Positions 51,441 through 59,818 of a DNA stretch of 64,000 nt are shown here, one piece after another (positions within the stretch are counted from its first letter, which is position 1; every line of letters begins with the position of its first letter). This DNA comes from an uncultured Spirochaetaceae bacterium (GTDB lineage: Bacteria; Spirochaetota; Spirochaetia; Treponematales; Treponemataceae): assembly GCA_902799665.1 (NCBI GenBank), contig CADCBK010000017.1:28302-92301 (forward strand), given 5' to 3'. A program made the translations under genes and the position numbers. Under the pieces are notes generated by a model. The model saw only the letters and a program-made list of their open reading frames with translations, made no database searches and was not told the DNA's origin.

Positions 51441-52669
51441 TGCTGGCGACAGACGAGAATCAAGAGCAATTAAGCGTTACAGCGGACACCAAAGAGGATT
51501 GCCTTGAGCGATTGATAAAGCTTTACGGCAGCAAGTCAAACTTTGAAATTGTGGACCGCGCGAATACAACTCAAAAGTACGGCCCTTTTGGCCTTTTTCA
51601 AAAGCCGGCCGTAAAGTTGTTTTATGTGGTCAATCGAGGAGTCAAAAATTCAGCGGCGTTCGAAAGCGAGGCGGAAAGCCAGAAGTTGATAAAAGAAGAT
51701 GTCCTGCGCAAGATGACGGGCGGAAAGTCAATAGCGGAAATTCAAATCAGCGAAATTAACGCCAAGGTGAACGAAATCGCGTCCGCCATGCAAAAAATTC
51801 CCCGCTCGTCGGGCGAAGAGAAAATCGAGTCCATTGGCCGCATAGAGGATATGCTGGACGACAACGAGTTTACGCGCGATTTTATTTTGGGAATTAGCGC
51901 CCGTTTAAAAAAGGAATTTTCTCTTGACGATTTGAACGATTTCCATAAAGTGGAGCGGCAAGTGGTCGACTGGATAGGCGAGTCCATCGAAGTCGCGCGG
52001 CCCAAGCATTCAAGGCCCCCGCGTGTTGTGGTGATTGTCGGTCCCACCGGCGTCGGAAAGACAACAACAATCGGAAAGCTCGCCGCGCAAAACGTGATAC
52101 TTCACAAGAAGTCGCCCGACGTTCCGGCAATCCGCATATCCATGATAACAATCGACAAGACGAGAATCGGAGCGGAAAAGCAATTGCAGACTTTTGGCGA
52201 AGTCTTGGACTTGCCGGTTCATAAGGCCGAAAACGCGGATGACCTAAAAAGCATTTTTGACTCCATAAAGGGCGACAACGACGTCATTTACATCGACACG
52301 TCGGGCTACAGTCCAAACGATTCGGAAAACATCGCCAAGCTAAAAAGCACTCTTAGCGTTGACGGCTTGCATCCCGACGTTTACCTCGCGCTCGCCGCTT
52401 CCACAAAGGCGCGCGACATAAAGAACATCATGCAAAATTACGAGCCGTTTGGCTATTCTTCTGTCATTGTCACCAAGTGCGACGAAACGACGCGCTTGGG
52501 CAATATAATAAGCGTGTTGAACGAAAAGCGAAAGGCGATTTCTTACTGGACTGACGGACAGGTTATTTCGCGAAACATTCAGCGCGCCAATATAGTTGAT
52601 TTTTTGATTCGTCTCTCAGGTTTCACTGTGGACAGAATTCATATCGAAGAAAAATTTGGAGAAGATTAA
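51440..52669 (+). CDS. flhF: Flagellar biosynthesis GTPase FlhF
   Basis: SRP-like GTPase that places flagella at the cell poles. The 409 residues have a basic/charged N-terminal B domain, then the NG domain with [20 protein letters not shown] (G1), [20 protein letters not shown] (family insertion box), [11 protein letters not shown] (G3) and VTKCDET (G4). ATG 51440 overlaps the flhA stop. flhG, its ATPase partner, begins two bases later. Confidence 0.95.
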   Translation: MLATDENQEQLSVTADTKEDCLERLIKLYGSKSNFEIVDRANTTQKYGPFGLFQKPAVKLFYVVNRGVKNSAAFESEAESQKLIKEDVLRKMTGGKSIAEIQISEINAKVNEIASAMQKIPRSSGEEKIESIGRIEDMLDDNEFTRDFILGISARLKKEFSLDDLNDFHKVERQVVDWIGESIEVARPKHSRPPRVVVIVGPTGVGKTTTIGKLAAQNVILHKKSPDVPAIRISMITIDKTRIGAEKQLQTFGEVLDLPVHKAENADDLKSIFDSIKGDNDVIYIDTSGYSPNDSENIAKLKSTLSVDGLHPDVYLALAASTKARDIKNIMQNYEPFGYSSVIVTKCDETTRLGNIISVLNEKRKAISYWTDGQVISRNIQRANIVDFLIRLSGFTVDRIHIEEKFGED

Positions 52670-52670
52670 A

Positions 52671-53546
52671 ATGGAAGACCAGATTAGCGAACTTAGGGAA
52701 ATTATGAGAGGCGGTTCCGACCAGGCCAAGGTCCGCGACGTTCACAAAACCCGCGTCATCGCGATTACAAGCGGAAAGGGCGGCGTAGGAAAGTCCAACC
52801 TGGCCGTCAACATGGCCATCGCCTACGCGCAGCTTGGAAAGAAAGTCATTTTGATTGACGGCGACTTGGGAATGGCCAACGTTAACGTTTTGCTTAGCGT
52901 CGTTCCAAAGTATAATTTGCTTCAAGTGATCAACAAGCAAAAGACGATGCAGGAAATCATTTTGGATTCTGAATACGGAATCAAGTTCATCGCCGGCGCC
53001 AACGGATTTTCAAAAATCGCCAACCTCAGCAAGGACGAGCTTGACTACTTCGCGACGCAGTTTTCCTCGCTTTCAAACGCTGACATAATCATCATAGACA
53101 CCGGCGCCGGAATCTCCAACAATGTCCTTTCGTTTGTCGCCGCCAGCGACGAAGTTTACGTCGTGACGACACCGGAGCCGACGGCCATAACCGACGCCTA
53201 CGGAATGATAAAAATCATCACGACCGAAATCGAGGACCGTGAAATAAACATTCAGCTTTTGGTCAACCGCGTCCATTCCGCGGACGAAGGAAAGAGGATT
53301 GCCGACCGCATTATCAGCATCGTAGGCCAGTTCCTTAACTATAAGGTCAACTATGTCGGCTTTGTATACGAAGACCCGGCCGTTCAAAACTCGGTAATCA
53401 GGCAAAAGCCCTTTATTGTCGTCGCTCCGCAGTCAAAGCCGGCCATGTGCGTAAAGCATATCGTTGGCAGAATCGAAAAGACAGAGGCTCCTGACAACGA
53501 AGGCGTTTCAAATTTCTTGAAGAAATTTTTGGGCTTTAAAAGATGA
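52671..53546 (+). CDS. flhG: MinD-like ATPase FlhG (FleN)
   Basis: ParA/MinD ATPase that limits flagellar number and works with FlhF. The 291 residues have the deviant Walker [20 protein letters not shown], switch I region [15 protein letters not shown], Walker [14 protein letters not shown] and [17 protein letters not shown] 52671 lies behind GGAGAAG; the earlier TTG 52656 is rejected. A new promoter follows in the gap to the next gene. Confidence 0.95.
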   Translation: MEDQISELREIMRGGSDQAKVRDVHKTRVIAITSGKGGVGKSNLAVNMAIAYAQLGKKVILIDGDLGMANVNVLLSVVPKYNLLQVINKQKTMQEIILDSEYGIKFIAGANGFSKIANLSKDELDYFATQFSSLSNADIIIIDTGAGISNNVLSFVAASDEVYVVTTPEPTAITDAYGMIKIITTEIEDREINIQLLVNRVHSADEGKRIADRIISIVGQFLNYKVNYVGFVYEDPAVQNSVIRQKPFIVVAPQSKPAMCVKHIVGRIEKTEAPDNEGVSNFLKKFLGFKR

Positions 53547-53574
53547 AATTTTGTAGCATTTTTTTTAAATCTAT

Positions 53575-53583
53575 GCTATAATA
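53575..53583 (+). promoter_or_regulatory. Internal extended -10 promoter before the late flagellar genes
   Basis: TGC-TATAAT (53575-53583) in the 65-base gap after flhG; no good -35 at 17-18 bases. It would give the downstream genes, including fliA, extra transcription. A GGGG ribosome-binding site precedes GTG 53612. Confidence 0.6.
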
Positions 53584-53611
53584 TAGTGATTTTTACAAGG
53601 GGAAAACGAAC

Positions 53612-54433
53612 GTGATTAAAATTAAGCCGATAATTTTTAGCGCCTGCGCGGCTTTCGTTTTGTCCTTTTTTACGGCCTTGGCCGCGCGCTCTGGCCTTCC
53701 GGTCGCCCTTATAAAGGCTTTTGTTTTTGGCCTTTTGTTCGGCGCTTTGGCGGCGGGAGTCCAGTTTGTTTACGCCAAGTTTTTGGCCGACGGCGTTTCC
53801 GCTCCGGATGCCGCGGAAGAGCAGCAAAGAGTGGTTGGCTCAAAGGTTGATTTGGTCGTTAGCGAGGAGGACTTGCCTGAGGACAAGGACGCTCCCGCGT
53901 TTTATGTGGAAGGAAAGCATGTGCTTTCCAACGACGACTTGGTTGGAAAAAAGAGCGCTGTCGCGGCGGACGACTCCCTTTCGGCGGCAAGGCAAAACGA
54001 AACGCTTGATGCTGTCGAAAAAGTTCGCGAGCAAAAGGCCGCCGAGAACATAGCGCAAAAGACGGCGGAGATTGCCAGTCCCGCGCCTGCCGCCGTTGAG
54101 TTGGAAGCGCCGCCTGGCGTTTCCCAGCCGCAAGCGAAAGAGGCGCCCGCGGCGTTCGCGCCTATCAATTTGGCTCATGGCGCTTCTTCGGCGGCGCCTG
54201 CGGCCGCAATGTCTGGCGACGACGAGTTGGACGACTTGCCGGACATTGGCGAAATAGGCGGCGGCTCTGCCTCTGAGGCCGAAGGCGGCGTCATAGAGGA
54301 CAGCGAATTCGCCGAAGAGGGCATGGCCCGCCCCAGCAGGCAAACCGAGCTTGCTGACGGAAAAGTTGCGGATGTAAAAGACGCTCCGGTAATGGCTGAA
54401 GCGATTAGAACGATATTGAAGACAGAAGAATAA
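53612..54433 (+). CDS. Membrane protein of unknown function next to fliA
   Basis: The protein has 273 residues. The first 65 include two membrane helices (IIFSACAAFVLSFFTALAA and ALIKAFVFGLLFGALAAGV). The rest is an acidic, Ala/Glu/Asp-rich cytoplasmic region with short conserved-looking patches (DELDDLPDIGEI; MARPSRQTELADGKVADVKD; PVMAEAIRTILKTEE at the end). No named domain. It begins with GTG behind AAGGGG. Its fixed position between flhG and fliA suggests a flagellar or chemotaxis role, which is inference. Confidence 0.75.
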   Translation: MIKIKPIIFSACAAFVLSFFTALAARSGLPVALIKAFVFGLLFGALAAGVQFVYAKFLADGVSAPDAAEEQQRVVGSKVDLVVSEEDLPEDKDAPAFYVEGKHVLSNDDLVGKKSAVAADDSLSAARQNETLDAVEKVREQKAAENIAQKTAEIASPAPAAVELEAPPGVSQPQAKEAPAAFAPINLAHGASSAAPAAAMSGDDELDDLPDIGEIGGGSASEAEGGVIEDSEFAEEGMARPSRQTELADGKVADVKDAPVMAEAIRTILKTEE

Positions 54434-54448
54434 AGCAGGGTGTGGAGT

Positions 54449-55237
54449 ATGGAATCAACGCTTGTTGAAGAAAAGACAGAAGACGAACTTTGGAACGAAT
54501 ACAAGGAGACTCGCTCTCCTGACTTGCGCGACAAAATCATTCGGCAGTACATGCCGCTTGTGAAGTATGTTGCCGGCAAAGTCAGCGTCGGCATGCCCGC
54601 CAGCGTTGAGTTCGACGACCTTGTGGGCTTTGGCCAATTCGGCCTTTTGGACGCGATAGAAAAATACGATCCGGATAAAAACGTAAAATTCAAGACATAC
54701 GCCGTCACAAGAATCCGCGGCGCGATATTTGACGAGCTTCGCCAGCTTGACTGGGTTCCCCGCAGCGTCCGCCAAAAGTCGCGCGAAATCGAAGACACAA
54801 TCGGAGATTTGGAAGCCCGCTTGGGACGCACCGCAAGCGACGCCGAAATCGCGGGAAAGCTTGGCGTAAGCGAAGAGGAATACCAGCAAACGGTTATGAA
54901 GCTTTCGGGCACCAGCGTGCTTTCGCTTAATGACGTTTGGTACAGCGGAAACGACAACGACCACATGTCAATCGGAGACAGCATAGAGTCGCCTTCAAGC
55001 CTCAATCCCGATGTCATTGTCGAGCGCGAGGAAATCCGCAAAATCATAATTCAAGCGATCAACGAGCTTCCCGAAAAAGAAAAGATGGTGATTGTGCTCT
55101 ATTACCACGAGGACTTGACCTTTAAGGAAATCGGCCAGGTTTTGGAAGTCAGCGAGTCGCGCATAAGCCAGTTGCACACAAAAGCCAACTTGCGCCTTAG
55201 GGCTAAGTTGACCAACTTAAGAAAAGGAATAATGTAA
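54449..55237 (+). CDS. fliA: Flagellar sigma factor (sigma-28, FliA/WhiG type)
   Basis: RNA polymerase sigma factor for late flagellar genes. The 262 residues contain region 2 (VKYVAGKVSVGMPASVEFDD ... AIEKYDPDKNVKFKTYAVTR), region 3 (ELRQLDWVPRSVRQKSREIE; LGRTASDAEIAGKLGV) and region 4 helix-turn-helix (LTFKEIGQVLEVSESRISQL). ATG 54449 with AGGG eight bases upstream is preferred over GTG 54440. The two following genes start within a few bases. An anti-sigma FlgM is not in the window. Confidence 0.96.
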   Translation: MESTLVEEKTEDELWNEYKETRSPDLRDKIIRQYMPLVKYVAGKVSVGMPASVEFDDLVGFGQFGLLDAIEKYDPDKNVKFKTYAVTRIRGAIFDELRQLDWVPRSVRQKSREIEDTIGDLEARLGRTASDAEIAGKLGVSEEEYQQTVMKLSGTSVLSLNDVWYSGNDNDHMSIGDSIESPSSLNPDVIVEREEIRKIIIQAINELPEKEKMVIVLYYHEDLTFKEIGQVLEVSESRISQLHTKANLRLRAKLTNLRKGIM

Positions 55238-55239
55238 AA

Positions 55240-57210
55240 ATGGTCGGCCTTGAAGTCATCCGAAAAGACATGGAGGCTCTGCTGGAAGAGGACAAGTCGC
55301 TCAACGCGATAGAGGTTAACGCCGACTCGCTTGACGAAGCCTTGGCCGACGCCGCCACCCAGCTTGACGCCAGGGTCGTGAATCTTGAATATGAAATCTT
55401 GGAGCGCGGAAGCGACGGTTTCTTGGGCTTGGCGAAAAAGCCTTGGAAGCTCCGCATTTACCAAAACGCCGCCTCGCTCGCAAAAAAGAAAAAAGCCGTC
55501 GCTCAAAGCGCCTTCTCTACCGACGAGCTTGACGAGGAAGTCAAGGTTGTGGATCAGGACGGACTTTACTATATCCGACACTTTGGCGACAGCATTATGC
55601 TCAAAGTCTTGCCGCCCATCGGCCATGGCCGCCATGTGGAAGCTAAAGACATCATCAACGATGTCCGCCGGCCTGACACTGTAAGCGTGGATGAAGGCAA
55701 GATAAAGGACTGCGCCAAGAAGGGCACCAACGGCGAGTATGTGGACGTCGGCCTTTACAAGCACATCAAGGCTGGCGACGCCATGCTTATCATTGACATT
55801 TCAAAGGACGAGATGGAAGCGACGCTAACCGCGACCGCTCCCGCCATGAGCGGAGGAGAACTCACCGCCGACCAAATCAGGCGCGCCCTGGAAACTCAGG
55901 GAGTCGTTGCAGGCATCGAAGACGATAAGATTGAGGAATGGGTTGACAATCCCGTTTACGGCGCTCCTTGCGAAGTCGCCCACGCCATTATGCCGCAGGA
56001 CGGCCGCGACGCTTACATGGCCTTTAACTTTGAGACCGATCCGACAAAGCTTAAGATTAAGGAAGCGGGCGACGGCAAGGTTAACTTTAAGGAGCTTAAC
56101 AAAATCCAAAACGTCGTAAAAGGCCAGCCCTTGGCGACAAAAATACAGCCCGAGCGCGGCAAGGCCGGCAAAACCTTGTTCGGCCGCTACCTTGAGGCCA
56201 AGAACGGAAAGGACATCAAGATTCCCCTTGGAAAGAACGTTGAGCTTGACAAGGACGGAGTCACAGTCATCGCGAGCGAAGCCGGCCGCGTTCATTTTGA
56301 CGACCAAAAAATCAACGTCGAGCCGATTTTGGAATTGGAAAGCGTTGGCATCAAGACCGGCAACATCGACTTTTTGGGAAGCGTCATCGTCAAAGGAAAC
56401 GTGGACGACGGATACGAAATCAAGGCGACCGGCGACATCGAAATTTCCGGCACAGTTGGAAAAAGCTTCATCAAGAGCGAGCGCGGCAACATCATCGTTT
56501 CGGCCGGCATTTTTGGCCACGACGAGGGCGAGGTTCACTGCGGAAAATCCTTGTGGGCCAAGTTCATTCAAAGCGCCAAGGTTGAGGTCGAGGAATTCTG
56601 CATTGTTTCCGACAGCATCATGAACAGCGAGGTAAGCGCGATGAAGCGCATCGTTCTCAACGGAAAAAAGGCCCAGATTACCGGCGGCCACTTGTTCGCG
56701 ACCGAAGAGATATGCGCCCGCAATATCGGCTCTCCAGGCGGCGGAACGGAAACAATTTTGGAAGTCGGCTTTGACCCAAGGGCCAAGCACCGTTTGGAAT
56801 TCATTCAAGGCCAGCAAAACGACTTGGTTCGCGAGCTGGAGGACGTTGAGAACAACATCCTTACCTTGGAGAATTACAAAAAAGCCCGCAAAACCCTTCC
56901 CAAAGACAAGGAAGAGACTTTGGGCAAGATGAAGAGCCGAAAGCAGGAAATCACGATAGAGTCCGAAAAAATTTCGGAAGAGATAGACCAAATTCAGGAA
57001 CACTTGCACGCGCTAAAGGTCTTTGGAAAAGTAAAGGCGGAAGGAAACGTCTTTGCGGGCGTCAAGATTTACATACGCGACACCTTGCAGGAAGTCCGCG
57101 CCGACACCAAGAACGTCACATACTTTATGGAAGGCGGTTTCATCCGCACCGGAAAGTATGAGGCGCCCGACTTGACCGGCCTGGAAATGCCGGAAGGATA
57201 CTCAAGCTAA
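55240..57210 (+). CDS. Jag_N-FapA (DUF342) protein
   Basis: The protein has 656 residues. The first 60 (EALLEEDKSLNAIEVNADSL ... DGFLGLAKKPWKLRIY) form a Jag/KhpB N-terminal domain. The rest is a FapA/DUF342 beta-helix (IQPERGKAGKTLFGRYLEAK; ITGGHLFATEEICARNIGSP) with a coiled coil near 500-570 (LEFIQGQQNDLVRELEDVEN). In Vibrio, FapA affects polar flagellar assembly; its place after fliA fits. No membrane segment, so it is cytosolic. The stop overlaps the next gene (TAATG). Confidence 0.88.
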   Translation: MVGLEVIRKDMEALLEEDKSLNAIEVNADSLDEALADAATQLDARVVNLEYEILERGSDGFLGLAKKPWKLRIYQNAASLAKKKKAVAQSAFSTDELDEEVKVVDQDGLYYIRHFGDSIMLKVLPPIGHGRHVEAKDIINDVRRPDTVSVDEGKIKDCAKKGTNGEYVDVGLYKHIKAGDAMLIIDISKDEMEATLTATAPAMSGGELTADQIRRALETQGVVAGIEDDKIEEWVDNPVYGAPCEVAHAIMPQDGRDAYMAFNFETDPTKLKIKEAGDGKVNFKELNKIQNVVKGQPLATKIQPERGKAGKTLFGRYLEAKNGKDIKIPLGKNVELDKDGVTVIASEAGRVHFDDQKINVEPILELESVGIKTGNIDFLGSVIVKGNVDDGYEIKATGDIEISGTVGKSFIKSERGNIIVSAGIFGHDEGEVHCGKSLWAKFIQSAKVEVEEFCIVSDSIMNSEVSAMKRIVLNGKKAQITGGHLFATEEICARNIGSPGGGTETILEVGFDPRAKHRLEFIQGQQNDLVRELEDVENNILTLENYKKARKTLPKDKEETLGKMKSRKQEITIESEKISEEIDQIQEHLHALKVFGKVKAEGNVFAGVKIYIRDTLQEVRADTKNVTYFMEGGFIRTGKYEAPDLTGLEMPEGYSS

Positions 57211-57542
57211 TGGCTTTGCAGCCAATTGACCTTCAGACGATGTATTCTCAAATGGCGAACGTCGCGCAGCGCGTCGCAAGCGAAGGGCAGGGCGCCTCCT
57301 TGTCGCATTCCCTTCAAACACAAGGCATCATAAACCAAAACTTGCAGCAGTCGCAGAGCGTTCAAAAAACCGCGAGCAATGAAACGCAGGCCGGAAAAAT
57401 CAAGGCCGACGAAAAAGGCTCGGACAGCGGCGCCCAAAGCGGACGCAAGAAAAAGGAAGAGCGGCAGGAAGTTCCTGAAAAATCGAACGCGTATGAAATT
57501 ACAGATCCCGCTCTTGGCGTCCACATAAACATCACGAGGTAG
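57210..57542 (+). CDS. Small conserved protein of the fliA-fapA group
   Basis: A 110-residue hydrophilic protein, Gln/Ser/Lys-rich in the middle, with more structured-looking ends: IDLQTMYSQMANVAQRVAS at the start and AYEITDPALGVHINITR at the end. No named domain. Start and stop overlap or touch neighbours (ATG overlaps the FapA-like stop; the next gene starts four bases after). I recall similar short genes in this position in other treponemes. Function unknown. Confidence 0.7.
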   Translation: MALQPIDLQTMYSQMANVAQRVASEGQGASLSHSLQTQGIINQNLQQSQSVQKTASNETQAGKIKADEKGSDSGAQSGRKKKEERQEVPEKSNAYEITDPALGVHINITR

Positions 57543-57546
57543 TTGG

Positions 57547-58263
57547 ATGGCTGTCTTTTTAGTTTCTTCCCTTACATTGATAAACCTCCTTTTGTGGCTG
57601 GTTTTTTTATTTCGATTTAAAAAGCTTTTTTCGGCCGACGACATTATGGTTAAATTTAGGGACGGAATGGACGGGCTTATAGCTGAGGCCCAGCGGAACA
57701 CGCTTGCCAACATAAATCTTATTGAAGATAAAATAAAGGACCTTAAGGCTGCAAGCGCCGAGGCGGAGCGAAAAGTTTCCATTTTGCGCCATGAACTGCA
57801 AAACTCCGAAAAGTCGGCCGCGCTGCAAGCCCGCTTGAACATGAGCTACGCGGCCGCCCTGTCCGAAGGCGCCCCAAAAGCGGCGGCAAAAAAAGGCAAG
57901 GCCAAGCAGCCTGCCAAAACAACTGCCAGAAAATCAATTTCAAAAGCGGCTTCCGCTTACAAGCGAAACGAACTTCCTGCCGAAGACGAGGCTTTTGCCT
58001 TGACTTCGCTTTTTAACGAGAACGCGCAAAAGAGCCTTTTTGAAGAGCCGCAAATAACGGTAACGCCAAACGGCGACGCTTACGGAAAAGTTCCTGTAAT
58101 AAAAACGCAGATTGTCGCAAGCGACAATCCAATAAAGCCCAAAAAGCCCTTCGCGCGCCGCGTTAGGGAGCTTTACGACTTGGGAAAGACGGTTGAGGAA
58201 ATAGCCTCGGCGACGGACCATTCGACAACCGATGTCCAGCTTGTTCTGGACACTTCGATATAA
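57547..58263 (+). CDS. Membrane-anchored coiled-coil protein with a C-terminal HTH-like motif
   Basis: The protein has 238 residues. One N-terminal membrane helix (about 4-22; SSLTLINLLLWLVFLFRF), a coiled coil (about 45-95; NLIEDKIKDLKAASAEAERK), a basic Ala/Lys linker, and a C-terminal helical motif VRELYDLGKTVEEIASATDH followed by TDVQLVLDTS, as in DUF6115-type proteins found beside flagellar genes in Firmicutes and spirochaetes. It ends the flagellar operon. The role is unknown. Confidence 0.75.
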   Translation: MAVFLVSSLTLINLLLWLVFLFRFKKLFSADDIMVKFRDGMDGLIAEAQRNTLANINLIEDKIKDLKAASAEAERKVSILRHELQNSEKSAALQARLNMSYAAALSEGAPKAAAKKGKAKQPAKTTARKSISKAASAYKRNELPAEDEAFALTSLFNENAQKSLFEEPQITVTPNGDAYGKVPVIKTQIVASDNPIKPKKPFARRVRELYDLGKTVEEIASATDHSTTDVQLVLDTSI

Positions 58264-58290
58264 AAGCGGAAAAGAAAAGGAGGCTCGATT

Positions 58291-59346
58291 ATGAGCGTAA
58301 AAAAACAAAAGTTGGCGACTCTCGCAAACGGCCAAGAAGTTCACTTGTTCACTGTTTCAAACGGAAAGATGTCCTTTACCGTAACTGACTACGGCTGCAC
58401 GCTTACGGGAATCTACCTTCCGCAAAAAAACGGCCCGGTAAGCGACATCCTTTTGGGCTATTCGACTTTGCCCGAATACGTCATGTCAGACGGATACTCT
58501 TTTGGCTCCATCGTGGGCCGCTTCGCCAACCGAATCGGCGGCGCTTCTTTTTGCGTTGACGGAAAAAAATTCCAGCTTGACAAAAACGACAATAGTATCA
58601 ACACCTTGCACGGAGGCTTTTTCCGCCTGGACCACCAGGTTTGGAAGGCCAAGGCCATTGAGTCAAAGTCTTCTTGCGGAGTCGAGTTCAAGCGCCGCAG
58701 CCCCGACGGAGAGCAGGGCTTTCCGGGAAACCTTGACGTTACGGTAAGCTACACTCTAAGCAAGGACAACAAGCTTTTGATGCGCTACAAGGCAAAGACC
58801 GACAAGGCGACTCCTGTAAATTTCACAAACCACGCCTACTTTAACCTTGCCGGAAGCGGAACGATTTTGGACCACGAATTGCAGTCCGACTGCAAGGGCT
58901 ATTTGGAAGTCGACAAGAACCTCATTCCCACCGGAAAAATAATCGACCTTTCAGGCACGCCCTTTGACTTTACCAAAGCCAAGACAATAGGACGAGACAT
59001 AGACAAAGTGGCTCCCGGCTACGACCACTGCTACGTGACTCCGGCCTACAAGGGAAAGGCGGCCGCTCCCGACCCCAAAAAGCTTGTCCGCTGCGCCGTC
59101 CTTTTTGACCCCAAAAGCGGCCGCAAAATGACCGTTGACACTAACCAAGAGGGAATCCAAATTTACACCGCCAACTGGGTTGAAGGCCTCGCCGGAAAGA
59201 ACGGAGTCCGCATGCAAAAGCATGGCGCGATTTGCCTTGAAACCCAGCGCTTCCCTGACGCTCCCAACAAGAGCGACTTTCCGCCCTGCGTTTTGCGGCC
59301 AAAGGAAGTCTACGACGCGCAAACTGTCTACGCCTTCAGCTGGTAA
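58291..59346 (+). CDS. galM: Aldose 1-epimerase (mutarotase)
   Basis: Interconverts alpha and beta anomers of glucose or galactose. The 351 residues show the substrate-binding Arg in VGRFANRIGGASF, NTLHGGFF, the catalytic His in NFTNHAYFNLAG, the second His in GYDHCYV, and the catalytic Glu in AICLETQRFPDAPN. It is complete and cytosolic. GGAGG sets the start 27 bases after the last flagellar gene, but a functional link is not apparent. A strong terminator follows. Confidence 0.96.
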   Translation: MSVKKQKLATLANGQEVHLFTVSNGKMSFTVTDYGCTLTGIYLPQKNGPVSDILLGYSTLPEYVMSDGYSFGSIVGRFANRIGGASFCVDGKKFQLDKNDNSINTLHGGFFRLDHQVWKAKAIESKSSCGVEFKRRSPDGEQGFPGNLDVTVSYTLSKDNKLLMRYKAKTDKATPVNFTNHAYFNLAGSGTILDHELQSDCKGYLEVDKNLIPTGKIIDLSGTPFDFTKAKTIGRDIDKVAPGYDHCYVTPAYKGKAAAPDPKKLVRCAVLFDPKSGRKMTVDTNQEGIQIYTANWVEGLAGKNGVRMQKHGAICLETQRFPDAPNKSDFPPCVLRPKEVYDAQTVYAFSW

Positions 59347-59386
59347 AAGACGCCCTGTTCTTTTTTTTGTGGAATAAATTCCATGG

Positions 59387-59414
59387 ATGCCGCGCTTGCC
59401 GCGGCATTTTTTTT
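59387..59414 (+). terminator. Intrinsic terminator after galM
   Basis: Perfect 8-bp stem ATGCCGCG (59387-59394) / CGCGGCAT (59400-59407) with a 5-base loop, followed by a run of T residues to 59414. Confidence 0.9.
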
Positions 59415-59435
59415 CGGCATTTGGCTGCCATTCTA

Positions 59436-59464
59436 TTGAATAACTTTCGCTTTTGTATTAAAAT
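59436..59464 (+). promoter_or_regulatory. Promoter of the oadGAB operon
   Basis: TTGAAT (59436-59441), 17-base spacer, TAAAAT (59459-59464). The leader (about 50 bases) contains a near-palindrome of GGC-T7-C-A8-TGCC and ends with GGGGGA before ATG 59524. Confidence 0.7.
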
Positions 59465-59523
59465 GGAAATAATCGGCTTTTTTTCAAAAAAAATGCCAAA
59501 AAATCGCTTTTTTTGGGGGAATT

Positions 59524-59787
59524 ATGAACGTTGAGCAAATGCTCGGCCAAAGCGGAATCTTGACGCTTTTGGGAATGGGCGTGGTCTTTAGTTTTCTAAT
59601 CATCATGATTGTGTGCATGTACGCCTTGCACGCAGTCCTTCACGCGCTAAAGTTGGACAAGGATTCGCCGTCCGCTTCAACGTCCGCGCCGGCAGCTTCA
59701 AGCGCCGCGAGCGCTCCCGCCGCTGACCAAAAGGCTGTAGTCGCCGCCATCGCCGCCGCCCTCAAGGCAAAAGGCGATTTACAATAG
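59524..59787 (+). CDS. oadG: Oxaloacetate decarboxylase gamma subunit
   Basis: Small anchor subunit of the Na+-pumping oxaloacetate decarboxylase. The 87 residues have one membrane helix (about 13-38; LTLLGMGVVFSFLIIMIVCM) and an Ala/Ser/Pro-rich soluble tail that tethers OadA. The final charged helix (KAVVAAIAAALKAKGD) is typical. Position before oadA and oadB confirms the assignment, since sequence conservation in this subunit is low. Confidence 0.9.
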   Translation: MNVEQMLGQSGILTLLGMGVVFSFLIIMIVCMYALHAVLHALKLDKDSPSASTSAPAASSAASAPAADQKAVVAAIAAALKAKGDLQ

Positions 59788-59818
59788 AATATAATAGCTA
59801 AAGATATAGGAGATTAAA

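Noticed and set aside
55825..57009. 394-codon minus-strand open frame opposite the FapA-like gene
   Set aside because: No family features, antisense to a recognised gene in a tightly packed operon; explained by GC-rich codon bias.
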